Source: Sebaldella sp.
GTDB taxonomy: Bacteria > Fusobacteriota > Fusobacteriia > Fusobacteriales > Leptotrichiaceae
Assembly (NCBI GenBank): GCA_018058425.1
Contig: JAGOZX010000012.1
Coordinates: 1 to 50,428, forward strand
Length of the DNA stretch: 50,428 nucleotides
Direction of reading: 5' to 3'
Shown: positions 18,178 through 26,458 of the stretch, piece by piece
How positions within the stretch are numbered: the first letter of the stretch is position 1
How the letters are laid out: each line of letters opens with the position of its first letter
The notes under the pieces: generated by a model
What the model saw: only the letters and a program-made list of their open reading frames with translations
The model's database searches: none
What the model was told of the DNA's origin: nothing
Position numbers and translations under genes: made by a program

Positions 18178-18633
18178 ATGAAATATTGTGGTACTTTAAT
18201 AGCTGTGAAAAATATAGCTAAATCAAAGGAATTTTATGAAAAAGTATTAGAACAAAAAATAATTATGGATTTAGGGGTTCATGTTTCATTTGAAAGTGGA
18301 ATTTCAATGCAGGAAAATTACGAGGAACTTGTTGGTGAAGAACTTAATATAACTGAGAAGGCAAATAGTTTTGAATTATATTTTGAGGTAGAAGATTTAG
18401 ATAAATGGAATGAAAAATTAAAAAAAATAAATGAGTTAGAATTTATACATGAAATAAAAGAATATCCTTGGGGTCAAAGGGTTATTAGATTTTATGACTT
18501 TGATAAACATGTTATTGAGGTCGCTGAAAGTATGGAAAGTGTTGTTAAACGTTTTTTAAAACAGGGAATGTCAGTAGAAGAGGCTGCAAAACGTTCTATG
18601 TTTCCTATTGAATTCGTAGAAAAATGTGTATAA
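18178..18633 (+). CDS. VOC-superfamily (glyoxalase/bleomycin-resistance-like) protein
   Basis: The start at 18178 uses AAAGGA just upstream; an in-frame TTG at 18163 lies too near that box. The 151-residue protein shows the VOC beta-alpha-beta-beta-beta pattern: YCGTLIAVKNIAKSKEFYEKVL, DLGVHVSFESGISM, FELYFEVEDLDKW, then RVIRFYDFDKHVIEVAE. That last part resembles the metal-site end of glyoxalase-like proteins (Glu in VIEVAE). A C-terminal extension of about 30 residues follows the fold. Substrate unknown. Confidence 0.75.
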   Translation: MKYCGTLIAVKNIAKSKEFYEKVLEQKIIMDLGVHVSFESGISMQENYEELVGEELNITEKANSFELYFEVEDLDKWNEKLKKINELEFIHEIKEYPWGQRVIRFYDFDKHVIEVAESMESVVKRFLKQGMSVEEAAKRSMFPIEFVEKCV

Positions 18634-18652
18634 AATACTTAGGAGGTAATAA

Positions 18653-19486
18653 ATGAGCATAAAAGCTATTGTTATGGATGTAGATGGAACATTGGCAAAT
18701 GATAAAAAAGAAATTTCACAAAAAACGAAAGATGTTTTATTAAAGGCACAAAAACAGGGAATTTTATTGATCTTAGCTTCTGGAAGGCCTACACCTGGGT
18801 TGATTAAATTTGGAAAAGAACTTGAAATGGACAAGAATAATGGTTTATTTGTTTCATTTAATGGGTCAAAAGTAGTAAATTTCCAAACAAAAGAAGAGAT
18901 ATTTAATAAACCAATGACTGTGGAAGAAGGAAAAGCTGTACTGGAACATATGAAAAAGTTTAAAGTAAAACCAATGATTGATAAAGACGATTATATGTAT
19001 GTAAATAATGTTTATGATTGCATGATCCAATTTAGAGGAAAAGACTTCAATGTAATAGAGTATGAATCTAGAGGTGGGAACTATAAATTATGTGAAGTAG
19101 AAGATTTAGCTGGATTTGTAGATTATCCATTAAATAAAATTTTAACTACAAGTGATCCTGAATATTTACAAGAACACTATTTGGAAATGATGGAACCATT
19201 TAAAGATAAGCTGAATTGTATGTTTACAGCACCATTTTATTTTGAAATTACAGCTAAAGATATCGATAAAGCTAAAGCACTGGAGACTGTATTAAAGCCA
19301 TTAAATATTAAACAGGATGAAATAATTGCTTTTGGTGATGGACATAATGATATTTCTATTATTAAATATGCTGGGATAGGCGTAGCAATGGAAAATGCAG
19401 TTCCAGATTTAAAAGAGATCGCAGATGAGATAACTTTATCAAATAATCAAGATGGAATAGCTGAAACTTTGATTAAGCATATTTAA
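18653..19486 (+). CDS. Cof-type HAD-superfamily sugar-phosphatase-like hydrolase
   Basis: The 277-residue protein has HAD motif I DVDGTLAND (nucleophile Asp9), motif II SGRP, the Cof C2 cap in the middle, a motif III lysine region and motif IV GDGHNDISIIKYAG. Such enzymes dephosphorylate sugar phosphates or flavin precursors; the exact substrate cannot be read from sequence. It lies 19 bases after the VOC gene with an AGGAGG box, so the two are co-transcribed and end at the terminator near 19540. Confidence 0.85.
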   Translation: MSIKAIVMDVDGTLANDKKEISQKTKDVLLKAQKQGILLILASGRPTPGLIKFGKELEMDKNNGLFVSFNGSKVVNFQTKEEIFNKPMTVEEGKAVLEHMKKFKVKPMIDKDDYMYVNNVYDCMIQFRGKDFNVIEYESRGGNYKLCEVEDLAGFVDYPLNKILTTSDPEYLQEHYLEMMEPFKDKLNCMFTAPFYFEITAKDIDKAKALETVLKPLNIKQDEIIAFGDGHNDISIIKYAGIGVAMENAVPDLKEIADEITLSNNQDGIAETLIKHI

Positions 19487-19538
19487 AATTTAGGATAAAA
19501 ATATAAGATGATTTTAGATTTAGAAAGAGAATAAATAT

Positions 19539-19580
19539 AAAATAGAGATATATAGTGATTAATTATATATCTCTATTTTT
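19539..19580 (+). terminator. Bidirectional-looking terminator
   Basis: AAATAGAGATATATA and TATATATCTCTATTT form a 15-base stem around a short loop, followed by T residues. It sits between the convergent HAD and azoreductase genes and probably serves both, since A residues flank the other side. Confidence 0.75.
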
Positions 19581-19595
19581 TACGATTACATCATC

Positions 19596-20190
19596 TTAAA
19601 AACTCTTTGCTTTTTCTGTTATTTCTATCAAGGTATTTTCAAATTTTTTCTCTAATTCTTTCATTTCGTATACAGCTGTACCTTCAAAAGTTACTGAATC
19701 AGTTATCACTTGTAAAAAATCTCCAAAAGCTAAGTCTAGATACTTTATTCCATTTTCAAATTTGTTCATTGGAGGGATAGAGTATATTCCACCCATTGCC
19801 ATAAAAAACATTGCTTTTTTTCCTGTTATTAAGGATTGAGCACCTGTTTCTGTATATTTGAAAGTTTTACCAACTATCATTAGTCTATCGATATATGATT
19901 TTAATATTGCTGGAATTGAGAGGTTCCAAAAAGGTGCTGCTATTACATATTTATCATATTCAATAAATTGGTTTGCGTATTTTTTTACATTGCTCTCTGC
20001 ATCTAGTGGCATTTCTTGTAATTCTTCCATAGTTAAGTATCCAAAGTTTTCATCGTATAAATTTAACTCTGTTACTAAATCATTAGGATTATTTTTTTTA
20101 TAATTTTCTATAAAAGCTTCGGACATTTTCAAAGTCCATGAGTCATCCTTTAATTTTGGAGTAGCCTTTATATATAATACTTTACTCATA
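19596..20190 (-). CDS. azoR: FMN-dependent NADH-azoreductase / flavodoxin-fold oxidoreductase
   Basis: The start at 20190 (MSKVLYIKATPK) has a perfect AGGAGG at 20206-20201; a TTG at 20210 would place it inside the gene. The 197-residue protein has the AcpD/AzoR pattern: flavin loop near KATPKLKDDSWT, AAPFWNLSIPAILKSYIDR, FMAMGGIYS. It is a quinone or azo reductase using NADH. It is divergent from an HxlR-type regulator, a common pairing in which the regulator controls the reductase in response to electrophiles. Confidence 0.82.
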
Positions 20191-20253
20191 TTTATAAATC
20201 CTCCTTTCAATAATTAGTTTAAAATAATTTGCTGTATATTGTGTTCTTATTAT

Positions 20254-20282
20254 ATAATATACTAAAAAGGTATTGCTGTAAA
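20254..20282 (-). promoter_or_regulatory. azoR promoter in the azoR/HxlR intergenic region
   Basis: On the minus strand TTTACA (20282-20277) and TATTAT (20259-20254) are 17 bases apart. An AGGTAT just inside and an ATACCT about 50 bases away form a distant inverted repeat that might bind the divergent HxlR regulator. The repeat is short, so that part is speculative. Confidence 0.5.
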
Positions 20283-20347
20283 GAACGCACTTTTTGGTCA
20301 CTTAGTTTCTAAATAGATACCTAACTTGAAATTGGAGGATTTTTAAA

Positions 20348-20698
20348 ATGTATGAAAACTCATTAGAATGTCCTGTAGAGGTCACTTTACAGCTAATTAA
20401 TAATAAATGGAAAATTCGGATTATTGGTTCTTTATTAAATGGAACTAAGAGATTTAATGAAATAAAAAATATACTTGAAACAATTACACAGAAAGTATTA
20501 ACACAGAATCTTCGTGAGATGGAGAGAGATGGATTAATAAATCGTAAGATTTATCCAGTGGTTCCTCCAAAAGTTGAATATACTCTCACAGAAATAGGTT
20601 CCTCGCTAAAACCAATTTTAGATGAAATGCTTAAATGGGGCCTTTGGTATAGTGAAGAAAACCCTGAGATTGCAGATTTATTAAATTTAAAAAGGTAG
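20348..20698 (+). CDS. HxlR-family winged-helix regulator
   Basis: The 116-residue protein has the HxlR hallmarks: CPVEVTLQLINNKWKIRIIG, then LNGTKRFNEIKNIL, ITQKVLTQNLREMERDGLI and VVPPKVEYTLTEIGSSL. Cys8 near the N-terminus is at the place of the redox-sensing cysteine in YodB-like members. It is divergent from azoR and likely controls it. The start follows GGAGG. A lipoprotein-like reading frame continues in the same frame directly after its TAG stop. Confidence 0.88.
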   Translation: MYENSLECPVEVTLQLINNKWKIRIIGSLLNGTKRFNEIKNILETITQKVLTQNLREMERDGLINRKIYPVVPPKVEYTLTEIGSSLKPILDEMLKWGLWYSEENPEIADLLNLKR

Positions 20699-20701
20699 GT
20701 A

Positions 20702-21028
20702 ATTTTATTTATTTTACTATGTATGTCAATTAGTAGCTGTTCTGAAAAAAAGAATATAGATGAAGATTACAGTGAGGACAAGAAGATAATTTATCTGAAA
20801 AATATAAAACCAGAAAATGCAGATATGAAAACCTTTGAAGTCTTAGGAGATTTTTATACTAAGGATAAAACTAGTGTTTATTTTAAGTATAAAAAAATAG
20901 AAGACGCAGATTCAAAAACTTTTAAAAGTTATGAAACTAATAAAGAAATAAATGGAACAATAAAAATATATGATTCAGAGGATAAAAATAGTTATTATTT
21001 ATATGGAGAAGTAGTAATGGGAAAATGA
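20702..21028 (+). pseudogene. DKNYY-type lipoprotein lacking a normal start codon
   Basis: From ATG 20723 the frame gives 101 residues, but that start leaves only MSISSC before the lipobox cysteine. Going back in frame, codons from 20702 encode ILFILLC, which completes a lipoprotein signal core. No ATG, GTG or TTG is available there before the HxlR stop at 20696-20698. The body contains the DKNYY-like pattern FYTKDKTSVYFKYKKIEDADSKTF. The 5' end may have been lost by deletion, or an ATT start may be used. I call it a probable truncated gene; the boundary is uncertain. Confidence 0.5.
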
Positions 21029-21029
21029 T

Positions 21030-21048
21030 ATTCATGATAATCATTAAT
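21030..21048. promoter_or_regulatory. Orphan Fur-box-like palindrome
   Basis: The core ATGATAATCATTA (21034-21046) matches the centre of the E. coli Fur consensus exactly, 14 of 19 positions overall. It begins just after the lipoprotein stop and is not in front of any protein gene; the next structure downstream is the long hairpin at 21121. Confidence 0.5.
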
Positions 21049-21120
21049 AGACAGAAATATCATTTGGAATTTAAGTGAAAAATGAGTTTGCATAAATTTT
21101 TAATGAGATTATACAAAAAA

Positions 21121-21183
21121 GGGGCCATCCCAAAATAGGTTTTTCAAATTGAAAATTTTCTATTTTGAAACAGCCCATTTTTT
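21121..21183. repeat. Long imperfect hairpin flanked by poly-A and poly-T; terminator or mobile-element remnant
   Basis: Arms GGGGCCATCCCAAAATAG (21121-21138) and CTATTTTGAAACAGCCCA (21160-21177) pair with a few mismatches, and an inner stem TTTTCAA/TTGAAAA closes the top. Runs of A before and T after make it able to end transcription in both directions. The GC-rich ends also resemble insertion-sequence terminal repeats, but no transposase is present. The remaining gap up to 21340 shows no gene. Confidence 0.6.
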
Positions 21184-21340
21184 GTTTCATGGATACTAAT
21201 ATCACTTATTATGCTTTCTTGAGAGTGTGATGTATTAAAAATTACACTGTACTGAACTCCTATTGGAGTTTCTAAAAAAACTTAGTAAATTCTACTAAGA
21301 GATAGTAATACTACTATTCAAAATTATTTATCTGTTATAA

Positions 21341-21646
21341 TTAATAATTTTTTACCACAGAAAAAATAGGGATTTCGGCATCAGTACCAATTTGTTCAAT
21401 TAAGGTAACATACTCAACAGCAGTAGCATTTTCATATACTGCTTTAAATGCATTTTGTATATCCTCAGTTGTTTCCCAAATAACCAAATCTGACCATGTG
21501 TCACCGTTAACTAGTAACATGTGAGAGATGTAGCCTTTCTGTTTAGAAATAAATTCACTATTAAATTTTTCATGTGCAAGTAAAAAATCTGATTTAGATA
21601 CTCCTTTTTTAAGGTAAAAAGATGGTAATTCAACAATATTTGGCAT
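21341..21646 (-). CDS. Dimeric alpha/beta-barrel (ABM-type) protein
   Basis: The 101-residue protein fits the ferredoxin-like ABM fold: VELPSFYLKKGVSKSDFLLAHEKF, then QKGYISHMLL, WSDLVIWETTEDIQNAFKAV. The family includes monooxygenases, haem-degrading IsdG and many proteins of unknown role. No haem-ligand histidine arrangement is obvious, so I do not call it a haem oxygenase. It is monocistronic, with an AGGAGG box, and has a palindrome in its promoter region. Confidence 0.6.
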   Translation of the reverse strand: MPNIVELPSFYLKKGVSKSDFLLAHEKFNSEFISKQKGYISHMLLVNGDTWSDLVIWETTEDIQNAFKAVYENATAVEYVTLIEQIGTDAEIPIFSVVKNY

Positions 21647-21693
21647 ATTTTTACTCCTCCTTTATTTTTATAATCTAATAATAACATGTAAAA

Positions 21694-21713
21694 TATGACA
21701 ACAGTGTGTCATA
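21694..21713 (-). promoter_or_regulatory. Perfect inverted repeat upstream of the ABM gene
   Basis: TATGACA and TGTCATA are separated by six bases. On the minus strand the right half gives TTGTCA, a possible -35, so a bound protein would block or activate this promoter. The spacing and half-sites resemble sites of the CRP/FNR family. The identity of the regulator is unknown. Confidence 0.5.
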
Positions 21714-21740
21714 CATTAATCCAGCATCTATAAAAAGAGA

Positions 21741-21770
21741 AAATAAAAAAGAAACCCATGTCTGGGTTCC
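21741..21770 (-). terminator. Terminator of the yhf operon
   Basis: On the minus strand GGAACCCA and TGGGTTTC pair around a four-base loop with one mismatch and are followed by TTTTTTATTT. It lies about 110 bases after the yhfW stop. Confidence 0.75.
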
Positions 21771-21882
21771 TTGAAGGAGTTTATGAAGAAAAAATTATTT
21801 TATCTTTTTCTTAATATAATAAGTATACACGCATTTTCTTAGTCTTTACTTTTATTTTACTTTGCCTTCTATTTGAAAAAAG

Positions 21883-23091
21883 TTATAGCTTCTCTAAGAA
21901 ACTTTTTCCATTCTGAGGCATTTTTATTTGAAAATATTCTGCTGCAGTAGCACCAATATCAGAAAGTGATTCTCTCACACCTATAAATGTATTTTTCAAA
22001 TCCTTTTTATAAATCAATAAAGGTACATTTTCCCTTGTATGTCTAGAATGACCAATCGTAGGATCATTTCCATGATCAGCTGTTATTATAAGTATATCTT
22101 CATCTGTTATTTTCTCCATGATTTCTCCTATATACTTATCAGAAATTTCTAAAATTTCTGCATATTTATTTGCATCTTCTGCATGTCCAGATAAATCAGT
22201 CTCTTGTATATTGACACAAATAAATCCTTCTTCCATTTTATTAATCTCATCTAAAGTGATGTCAAAGATAGTTTTAGTATCAACTAGCCCCATATAACTG
22301 GTACCTAATTCATTTTCCACGATATCAGCAACTTTTCCAATTAAAACAGAATTCCCACCAGCTTTTCCAAAAATAGTAGGAACCTGTGTTTCTGGATCGA
22401 TTCCATAACCAAGATGCCTTACCATATATCCTTTTTCATAAACTTTAGACTTAGGAGCATTTATCCCAATATAAGTACCTTCTTTTTCTTCAGCAGCAGC
22501 TTTAATACTTTCCACAGTAGAATTTTCTCCTGCGAAAACTATTACCCTAGCCACTTCCACATTAGCCCTTACTATTCTTCCAATTTTTAAGATGTCCTCA
22601 AAAGGCATTTTTTGCAGAGTGGAAGTGATATTATACACCTGTCCTAAATCAGTTTCTAAATTATCACCCACAGCTACACAGCCATTAACAAATAAATATT
22701 TTAAATTATCACCTATTTTTTCCACAGTATATCCATTTTCAATGAGAGCGTCATAAACTTTATCCTGATAAAAGCTAAATGGATTCATAACAGGCTTTAC
22801 AGGAAAAGTTCCCATAATCTCTTGATGACCAAAGAAAGTATCGCCTCCAAAGTGCATTAATTTAGCTTTTCCATATGTACAATAATCACTTTTTTTCATA
22901 AGGCCAACATCTTCCCCAAGAGCATTCATTATTCCCAATTTTTCTAAATTCTTTAATTTCAAGTTTGGAACTTTTTCTAAAATATGTCTGCATGTATTGG
23001 CACCAATATCTTCTGGTCTTACTTTGGGAACATCATCCATGTACCCCACACCAAAACTATCTAATACAATTACAATAAATCTTTTTTTCAT
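21883..23091 (-). CDS. yhfW: YhfW-like metalloenzyme of the phosphopentomutase/alkaline-phosphatase superfamily
   Basis: The 402-residue protein has the metal-binding ends of this superfamily: VIVLDSFGVGYMDD (Asp11) and ITADHGNDPTIGHSRHTRENVPLLIY. A cap domain with GHQEIMGTFPVKP lies in the middle, as in phosphopentomutase. DeoB moves phosphate between C1 and C5 of ribose; YhfW is a relative of unknown substrate, possibly a sugar-phosphate mutase. It is the last gene of the operon and starts 3 bases after yhfX. Confidence 0.82.
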   Translation of the reverse strand: MKKRFIVIVLDSFGVGYMDDVPKVRPEDIGANTCRHILEKVPNLKLKNLEKLGIMNALGEDVGLMKKSDYCTYGKAKLMHFGGDTFFGHQEIMGTFPVKPVMNPFSFYQDKVYDALIENGYTVEKIGDNLKYLFVNGCVAVGDNLETDLGQVYNITSTLQKMPFEDILKIGRIVRANVEVARVIVFAGENSTVESIKAAAEEKEGTYIGINAPKSKVYEKGYMVRHLGYGIDPETQVPTIFGKAGGNSVLIGKVADIVENELGTSYMGLVDTKTIFDITLDEINKMEEGFICVNIQETDLSGHAEDANKYAEILEISDKYIGEIMEKITDEDILIITADHGNDPTIGHSRHTRENVPLLIYKKDLKNTFIGVRESLSDIGATAAEYFQIKMPQNGKSFLEKL

Positions 23092-23094
23092 ATT

Positions 23095-24258
23095 TTACAC
23101 CTCTATCTTTTCACCTAAAGCAGTATATCTGCCAACTATTTTTGGATTCTCACTTTGAATTCCTTCTACGAGAACAATGTCACTTCTAGTAACAAAGAAT
23201 TGAGTTCTAAAACATCCTAAAACAGTATCACTGATCTTTTGTTCTCCGTCCACTTCCAAGTAGTAATCAATATTATCTGGCTCAAAATTATTTGTTTTTA
23301 CTTTTTTTAGATTTTCATATGTATTTCCAATAAGAACATTATTCATATGAGACCTTCTATAATAGCCCCCGCCATAAAAATATGATTTTTCTCTAAAGTT
23401 ATGAGATATTTCTGAAATATAAATATAAGCAGGTTTTTCTATTGCATTCTCAGTAACATGGAAAGGAGTAGTACCAGTTAGTGAATGACCGGGCTCTCCA
23501 TGTGTCCCGCCATACTCTTTAATCATTTTTATATTTTCTACACATGTAGAAGAAGGTAGATTTATTTCTTTTACACTTATGCCAAATTTTTCTTTTAAAA
23601 TATTATTAGCTTTTAAGACAACATCAATATTTTCGGCACTTTCAATTTTTTGACTAGACTCATTATAAAGAAAACAAGGGAATGATGTAAGTCCATTGAT
23701 TTTTATATTTTTAAGTTTTAGAATTTTGTTAGTAATATCTTCTAAATCTTGTATATCTATACCAGCTTCCTGTCCTGGATAAATATTAGAATTTTTATCT
23801 AATACTCTAAACATAATGTCTTGTACGATTCCCAACTTTTCAGCTTCTATTGATATTTCTTCGGCCTTTTCATAAGAATAAACCGTGATAATTTCACTTC
23901 CATATTTTAAAATATTTTTTATCATTTTTGATGGGATTTGTACTAAATGACCAGTATTCCCTAATTTTAAATTATTTTTCATCATTGTTTCAGCTTCTTT
24001 AAAATCCACAACTACAGCACCTGTATATCCTAGATCTTCTAAAATTTTCGCAAGATAGGGATTTCTACCTATTTGTTTTGTCATATAATATAAATGGATG
24101 CCGTATTTATCACCTTCAGATTTTATTAATTTTGCATTTTCTTTAAATATATCTACATCTATAATATAAGTGTCTGGTAGTATAGTACCGTTTCTATGCA
24201 TGGATAAAGCTGTTTTTATGAGCTTTGGATTTCTTTCACTCAATATGTCTATAAACAA
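23095..24258 (-). CDS. yhfX: YhfX-like PLP enzyme, alanine-racemase-type fold
   Basis: The 387-residue protein has the N-terminal barrel of fold-type III PLP enzymes, with the likely Schiff-base lysine in LYYMTKQIGRNPYL (Lys61) and HRNGTILPDTYIIDVDIFKENA before it. A phosphate-binding glycine-rich stretch, KEYGGTHGEPGHSLTGTTPF, lies further on. It could racemise or decarboxylate an amino acid; the substrate is not known. The gene lies between yhfS (15 bases) and yhfW (3 bases). Confidence 0.82.
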   Translation of the reverse strand: MFIDILSERNPKLIKTALSMHRNGTILPDTYIIDVDIFKENAKLIKSEGDKYGIHLYYMTKQIGRNPYLAKILEDLGYTGAVVVDFKEAETMMKNNLKLGNTGHLVQIPSKMIKNILKYGSEIITVYSYEKAEEISIEAEKLGIVQDIMFRVLDKNSNIYPGQEAGIDIQDLEDITNKILKLKNIKINGLTSFPCFLYNESSQKIESAENIDVVLKANNILKEKFGISVKEINLPSSTCVENIKMIKEYGGTHGEPGHSLTGTTPFHVTENAIEKPAYIYISEISHNFREKSYFYGGGYYRRSHMNNVLIGNTYENLKKVKTNNFEPDNIDYYLEVDGEQKISDTVLGCFRTQFFVTRSDIVLVEGIQSENPKIVGRYTALGEKIEV

Positions 24259-24273
24259 AACAGAACACTCCTT

Positions 24274-25365
24274 TTACAATTTTTTGTATGATTCTTTTAA
24301 TATTCTTATTACAGTCTCCAAACCTGATCTATTTGGGTTAATTCTAATCATTTTCTTTAATAATGATGGATCAGATTTTAAGAAAGTTCCAGAAACTCTG
24401 TAAAATAAAGGAGAAATTTCATATTTAGATTCTGCTCCCACTGGATTTGGAAGAGCTCCCAGCTTTACAGCTTCATTTAATATATTTTCTGCTATATTTT
24501 CATTGAATTCCACTAACAAAACTTTTGACTGTGCATTAGCTAAAAATGCTTTTTTTATGAATGGATACTCATCTTTATTATTTAGTTCTTGTACTAATTT
24601 TTCATTTTCTTCTGCTTGAATAGCAAGGGCCACAGGAGCATAAACGAGTCCACGTAAGACTTCCATAGCTTCATATCCCTGTACTTGACCTCCGCCAGAG
24701 TAATTTTTTAGACGAACTCTTTCTATTAATTCTTTTTTACCAACCAAGCATCCTATACCTTCTGGACCAAGTAGTTTGAACATAGAAAAAGCAGAGAGGT
24801 CGGCTCCTTTTTCACATCCTATTTTACTGACTTTCATTACTGCATAGTTATCATCAATTAAAATAGGTAAATCTTGATTTTTTGATTTTATTATATTTAT
24901 AAGCTGTTCTAGATCGTATGAATCATCAGGTTTTTGCCTAGTATGCTGTATCAAAACCATGTCTATATTATCATTTACAGCTTTTTTTACAGCTTCATAG
25001 TCATTAAAATTTATTCGGATTATATTCAATCCCATAGAATCTATATTAACTTCTGTAGTAGGATAAATAGGAGCATCATGAACTAATAGAGCGCTATTTG
25101 GTTTTAGCACTGTGAGAAATCCCCATCTTATTGCATTTGTTCCTGCTCCTCTCACTAACATACAGCTTTCTGAATGAAAGTATTCTGCTAATATATCTTC
25201 TACTATTTTAGTTTTTTTAGGTTTATTAATTCCTTTAGAAACTCCAAGATCTCCTAAATTTAGTGATTCTTCTCCTGACATGTGCTTTGTAATTATATCT
25301 ACTAGCCTAAATTGTTTCTCTTTAGCTTCTTCCATATCTATTGATTTTAAAGGAAAAGTTTTCAT
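24274..25365 (-). CDS. yhfS: YhfS-like PLP aminotransferase-fold enzyme
   Basis: The 363-residue protein is a fold-type I PLP enzyme: VRGAGTNAIRWGFLTVL for cofactor phosphate, LPILIDDNYAVMKVSKIG with the ring-binding aspartate, and the Schiff-base lysine in LSAFSMFKLLGPEGIGCL. It may be a transaminase, lyase or transsulfuration-like enzyme. The start follows an AGGAG-like box, and it lies 26 bases after the amidase gene. Two distinct PLP enzymes in one operon suggest an amino-acid-like substrate. Confidence 0.82.
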   Translation of the reverse strand: MKTFPLKSIDMEEAKEKQFRLVDIITKHMSGEESLNLGDLGVSKGINKPKKTKIVEDILAEYFHSESCMLVRGAGTNAIRWGFLTVLKPNSALLVHDAPIYPTTEVNIDSMGLNIIRINFNDYEAVKKAVNDNIDMVLIQHTRQKPDDSYDLEQLINIIKSKNQDLPILIDDNYAVMKVSKIGCEKGADLSAFSMFKLLGPEGIGCLVGKKELIERVRLKNYSGGGQVQGYEAMEVLRGLVYAPVALAIQAEENEKLVQELNNKDEYPFIKKAFLANAQSKVLLVEFNENIAENILNEAVKLGALPNPVGAESKYEISPLFYRVSGTFLKSDPSLLKKMIRINPNRSGLETVIRILKESYKKL

Positions 25366-25391
25366 ATTAATCTCCTTAATGATACTCTGAT

Positions 25392-26423
25392 TTATAGTTG
25401 AAATATTATATTTTTATTATCTAAAAAGTCATTGAAATATTTTTTTGTAAGTAAATTTTCTTTATATTCTAATAAACTAGCTATTTCAAATAAAGGTCTG
25501 ATATAATCATATCCCTTCTTAGCTATTATTATATATGAAGAAGATATCTCACATGTTGGAACTGTTATAGCGGTTAGATCCATCATATTCAATACTTTTC
25601 CAAGTTTTTTATTTGAATTTAATTGAAACTGTTTAGATTTATTCCCAAAGTTTCCAATTATAGAATCACCATAAGAATTAAAATCTATCATCTCTTCTTT
25701 AGCAATTAAAATATCGTATTTATTAAATATTATATTTAATTTATTTATTATATCTATTCGATCATCCGAGTCAAAATTATTTGAAATAAATGACTTTTCA
25801 TGAATGTTATTTATTTTTTCATCTTGTTCTAAATTATCTAAAACAGCAATCTTAAAAGTAGTTTCTTTGCATTTATTTACTATTAGGGTTGTAACGGCTG
25901 AGTATAAGGTTTCTAAATCTCTTGAAATAAAGCCAATTCCTGAGGAAAATTCAATATTATCAGTAGATTTTTTTATTATAGAGCTTTTTAAATTGACTCC
26001 ACTTCCTAGGAATGAATATAAATTTAGGGAGAGGGCAGGATAAATAACTGATCCGCCTCCATCTGTTCCAATTCCTAAATCATTGATACCTAAAAATACA
26101 TTTATTGCTGTACCACTAGAAGAGCCTGTCATGACTCTTCCAGTCAAAGGATTTATTAAATCTATATCTATGGCTCTGCCATTATTAGACATTTTATCTA
26201 TTGTGTGCCAGAAAAATTTATTGTTATTAACAAGTTTTTTTATAATATTTCTATCAATATCAGAGGTATTTTTTATTCCAACTAATTTAACAGATTTATT
26301 TTGTTCTGAACTTTCTATTACTTCATCTATTATGGATAAATTTTGACTAATAACTGTTTTATTAAGGTATTCCTTTCCTTTAAGAAAAGAATAAAGTAAT
26401 TTTTTTATATGTTCTTTTTCCAT
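25392..26423 (-). CDS. Short, divergent amidase-signature hydrolase within the yhf operon
   Basis: The 343-residue protein carries the amidase signature: a candidate catalytic lysine in LVGIKNTSD (Lys51), the serine loop MTGSSSGTA (about 100-106) and the nucleophile motif GIGTDGGGSVIYPA (Ser125). The Ser-cisSer-Lys triad therefore looks intact. It is shorter than usual amidases (about 450-500) because the C-terminal part is reduced. E. coli has no such gene in its yhf operon. It lies 35 bases after yhfT and 26 before yhfS, so it is surely co-transcribed. It may release ammonia or an acid from an amide intermediate; the substrate is unknown. Confidence 0.78.
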   Translation of the reverse strand: MEKEHIKKLLYSFLKGKEYLNKTVISQNLSIIDEVIESSEQNKSVKLVGIKNTSDIDRNIIKKLVNNNKFFWHTIDKMSNNGRAIDIDLINPLTGRVMTGSSSGTAINVFLGINDLGIGTDGGGSVIYPALSLNLYSFLGSGVNLKSSIIKKSTDNIEFSSGIGFISRDLETLYSAVTTLIVNKCKETTFKIAVLDNLEQDEKINNIHEKSFISNNFDSDDRIDIINKLNIIFNKYDILIAKEEMIDFNSYGDSIIGNFGNKSKQFQLNSNKKLGKVLNMMDLTAITVPTCEISSSYIIIAKKGYDYIRPLFEIASLLEYKENLLTKKYFNDFLDNKNIIFQL

Positions 26424-26458
26424 ATAGACACTTCCTTTTAAAAAATATTATTATAAGA

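Noticed and set aside
21341..21646. ABM protein as an IsdG-type haem oxygenase linked to the haem operon
   Set aside because: The Asn/Trp/His pattern of IsdG is not evident, the gene is far from the haem operon, and an oxygen-dependent enzyme would fit an anaerobe poorly.
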